DNA of 64,000 bases from an uncultured Allobosea sp. GTDB taxonomy: Bacteria > Pseudomonadota > Alphaproteobacteria > Rhizobiales > Beijerinckiaceae. The position numbers were made by a program, and so were the translations under genes. The stretch is from assembly GCF_945956895.1 (NCBI RefSeq), contig NZ_CAMFJF010000003.1:62001-126000 (forward strand). Reading direction: 5' to 3'. Below are positions 63,061 to 64,000 of the stretch, one piece after another (position 1 is the stretch's first letter; the number at the start of each line of letters is the position of its first letter). A model generated the notes under the pieces. The model was given only the letters and a program-made list of their open reading frames with translations, was not told the DNA's origin and made no database searches.

Positions 63061-63206
63061 GTCTTTCCGGGGCGATCCGAAGGATCGAGCCCGGAACCCA
63101 GAACCGATGCCGTTTCCGGGACGGACGCTGTCGGGCCATCGCTCGAACGCATAGTCGCATCGGTTCTGGATTCCGGGCTCAGGCCTGCGGCCTGCCCCGG
63201 AAAGAC
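63061..63206. repeat. Palindromic pair, family D copy 7
   Basis: GTCTTTCCGGGGCGATCCGA with CCGGAACCCAGAACCGATGC, then GCATCGGTTCTGGATTCCGG with AGGCCTGCGGCCT, ending CCCCGGAAAGAC. Both outer ends carry the paired change GTCTTT/AAAGAC in place of GTCATT/AATGAC. It separates the convergent pirin and MFS genes. Confidence 0.88.
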
Positions 63207-63215
63207 GGTAGAGGC

Positions 63216-64000
63216 TCAGGCGGCTTCAGAAATATCCCGCAGCCGTGGCACCCGCGAGAAGCCGATCAGCAGCAGCTGGATCAGGAAGCCCGCGGTCGCC
63301 AGCGCCAGGCAGGCGGCGATGCCGAGATGCGCCGCGACGGAGGCGCCGATCGCGGCGCCGATCGGCCGCGCCCCGAAGGTCGCGGTCATGATCAGGGCGG
63401 AAACACGGCCAAGCATGGCGTTCGGCGTCACCGCCTGTCGCAGTGTCATGGTCGAGATCGTCCAGATGATCGGGCCGACGCCGAACAGGAAGAAGCTCGC
63501 GGCAACCAGATAGACCGAGGGCAGCCAGAGCGTCGCGAACATCACGCCGGCCGCGCAAAGCCCTGCGAAGGGTCCGAGCAGGATCAGCGTCCCGAAGGTG
63601 ACCTGCTTCGCGATGGCCGGCGCGAGGATGGCGCCGACGATCATGCCGGCGCCGTAGATGCCCAAGGTGATGCCGACCTGCGTGGCGCTCAAGCCCAGGT
63701 TCTGGACGGCATAGGCGACATAGACGGCCTGGAAGATGAACCAGGAGACGTTGAAGAACACCGCCGTCATCAGGATCGGCCGGAGCAGGTCGTGGCCGGC
63801 GACGAAGCGCGCGCCTTCCTTGAGATCGTCAAGCAGATCGCGGCGCGGGCCTGACGGTGCCTCGTCCTTCGGCAGGCCAGCCAGCAGCATCGCCGCGAGG
63901 ATGGAAAGCCCGGCCGCCAGCCCATAGGCCGTCGAGACGCCGATCCAGCCGACGAGCGCACCGCCCAACGCCGGGCCGCCGGCATAGGCGAAGCTGCGGG
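63216..64000 (-). CDS. MFS transporter, 5' end cut by window
   Basis: About 261 codons remain, open to the window end. They cover the second half of a 12-helix MFS protein. LLDDLKEGARFVAGHDLLRPIL is the central cytoplasmic loop, followed by six helices, with MLGRVSALIMTATFGARPIGAAIGA near the end. The pattern fits the EntS/MFS_3 type exporters. Substrate unknown. The M at 63968 in the ORF track is an internal TTG. Confidence 0.88.
   Translation of the reverse strand, partial: RSFAYAGGPALGGALVGWIGVSTAYGLAAGLSILAAMLLAGLPKDEAPSGPRRDLLDDLKEGARFVAGHDLLRPILMTAVFFNVSWFIFQAVYVAYAVQNLGLSATQVGITLGIYGAGMIVGAILAPAIAKQVTFGTLILLGPFAGLCAAGVMFATLWLPSVYLVAASFFLFGVGPIIWTISTMTLRQAVTPNAMLGRVSALIMTATFGARPIGAAIGASVAAHLGIAACLALATAGFLIQLLLIGFSRVPRLRDISEAA

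Overview
The window is about 64 kb of GC-rich, densely coding chromosome with no rRNA, tRNA, CRISPR array, prophage or complete insertion sequence visible. It looks like an alphaproteobacterium of the order Hyphomicrobiales, and a Bosea-like genome is my best guess. The basis is GC and codon character, an alphaproteobacterial RpoH-type promoter plus a CIRCE site before groESL, a HisG+HisZ pair, and intergenic palindromes of the rhizobial kind. The genus is inference only.

Layout: 1-7200 holds a cut creatininase-family gene, a divergent soxR / FMN-reductase pair with a well-formed SoxR box, an MBL-fold hydrolase, the malonate pair matA-matB, and a lone four-carbon acid sugar kinase. 7500-14200 (+) is a peptide-type ABC system (binding protein and two permeases) followed by a gamma-glutamyltransferase-like enzyme and a DUF1028 protein. 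14270-14860 is an orphan spike-tip-like protein. 14984-25802 (-) is a long co-directional catabolic cluster: N-carbamoyl-L-amino-acid hydrolase-like enzyme, amidase, a second peptide-type ABC system, N-carbamoyl-D-amino-acid hydrolase-like nitrilase, amidohydrolase, GNAT, RidA and a fold-III PLP D-amino-acid enzyme. It suggests uptake and breakdown of N-acyl or N-carbamoyl amino acids. Neither ABC system has ATPase genes here.

25900-34400 carries a MATE pump, two L,D-transpeptidases around a DUF2076 gene, a flippase, a GNAT-DMT pair, a thioesterase and a MarR regulator. 34500-36750 is groESL. Next come a LivK-type binding protein, an SbmA/BacA-like ABC exporter, a META-domain protein and hisS-hisZ-hisG. 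45467-50975 is glcDEF with a divergent LysR regulator. The rest holds an SMP-30 lactonase, an AbrB-type membrane protein, an aminotransferase, mscL, a very large sensor kinase with a PutP-like sensor, a thioesterase, a phosphatase, an Lrp regulator, xseB, a pirin and a cut MFS transporter.

The most unusual content is intergenic. At least six families of paired palindromic arms (called A, D, E, F, G and H here), nearly twenty copies in total, sit between genes and inside operons. Families D-G share CGTCAT...ATGACG outer ends. One family-D copy sits inside the loop of a family-E copy. One family-A copy carries a GIY-YIG nuclease gene exactly in the loop between its arms and supplies that gene's Shine-Dalgarno sequence; two short family-A copies have the same arms with only a roughly 10-base loop. 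A second GIY-YIG gene abuts a family-D element inside the glc operon. Together these suggest an arm / GIY-YIG gene mobile repeat system, which is my main candidate for an undescribed system. A separate 263-bp element with 20-bp terminal inverted repeats abuts the lrp start codon.
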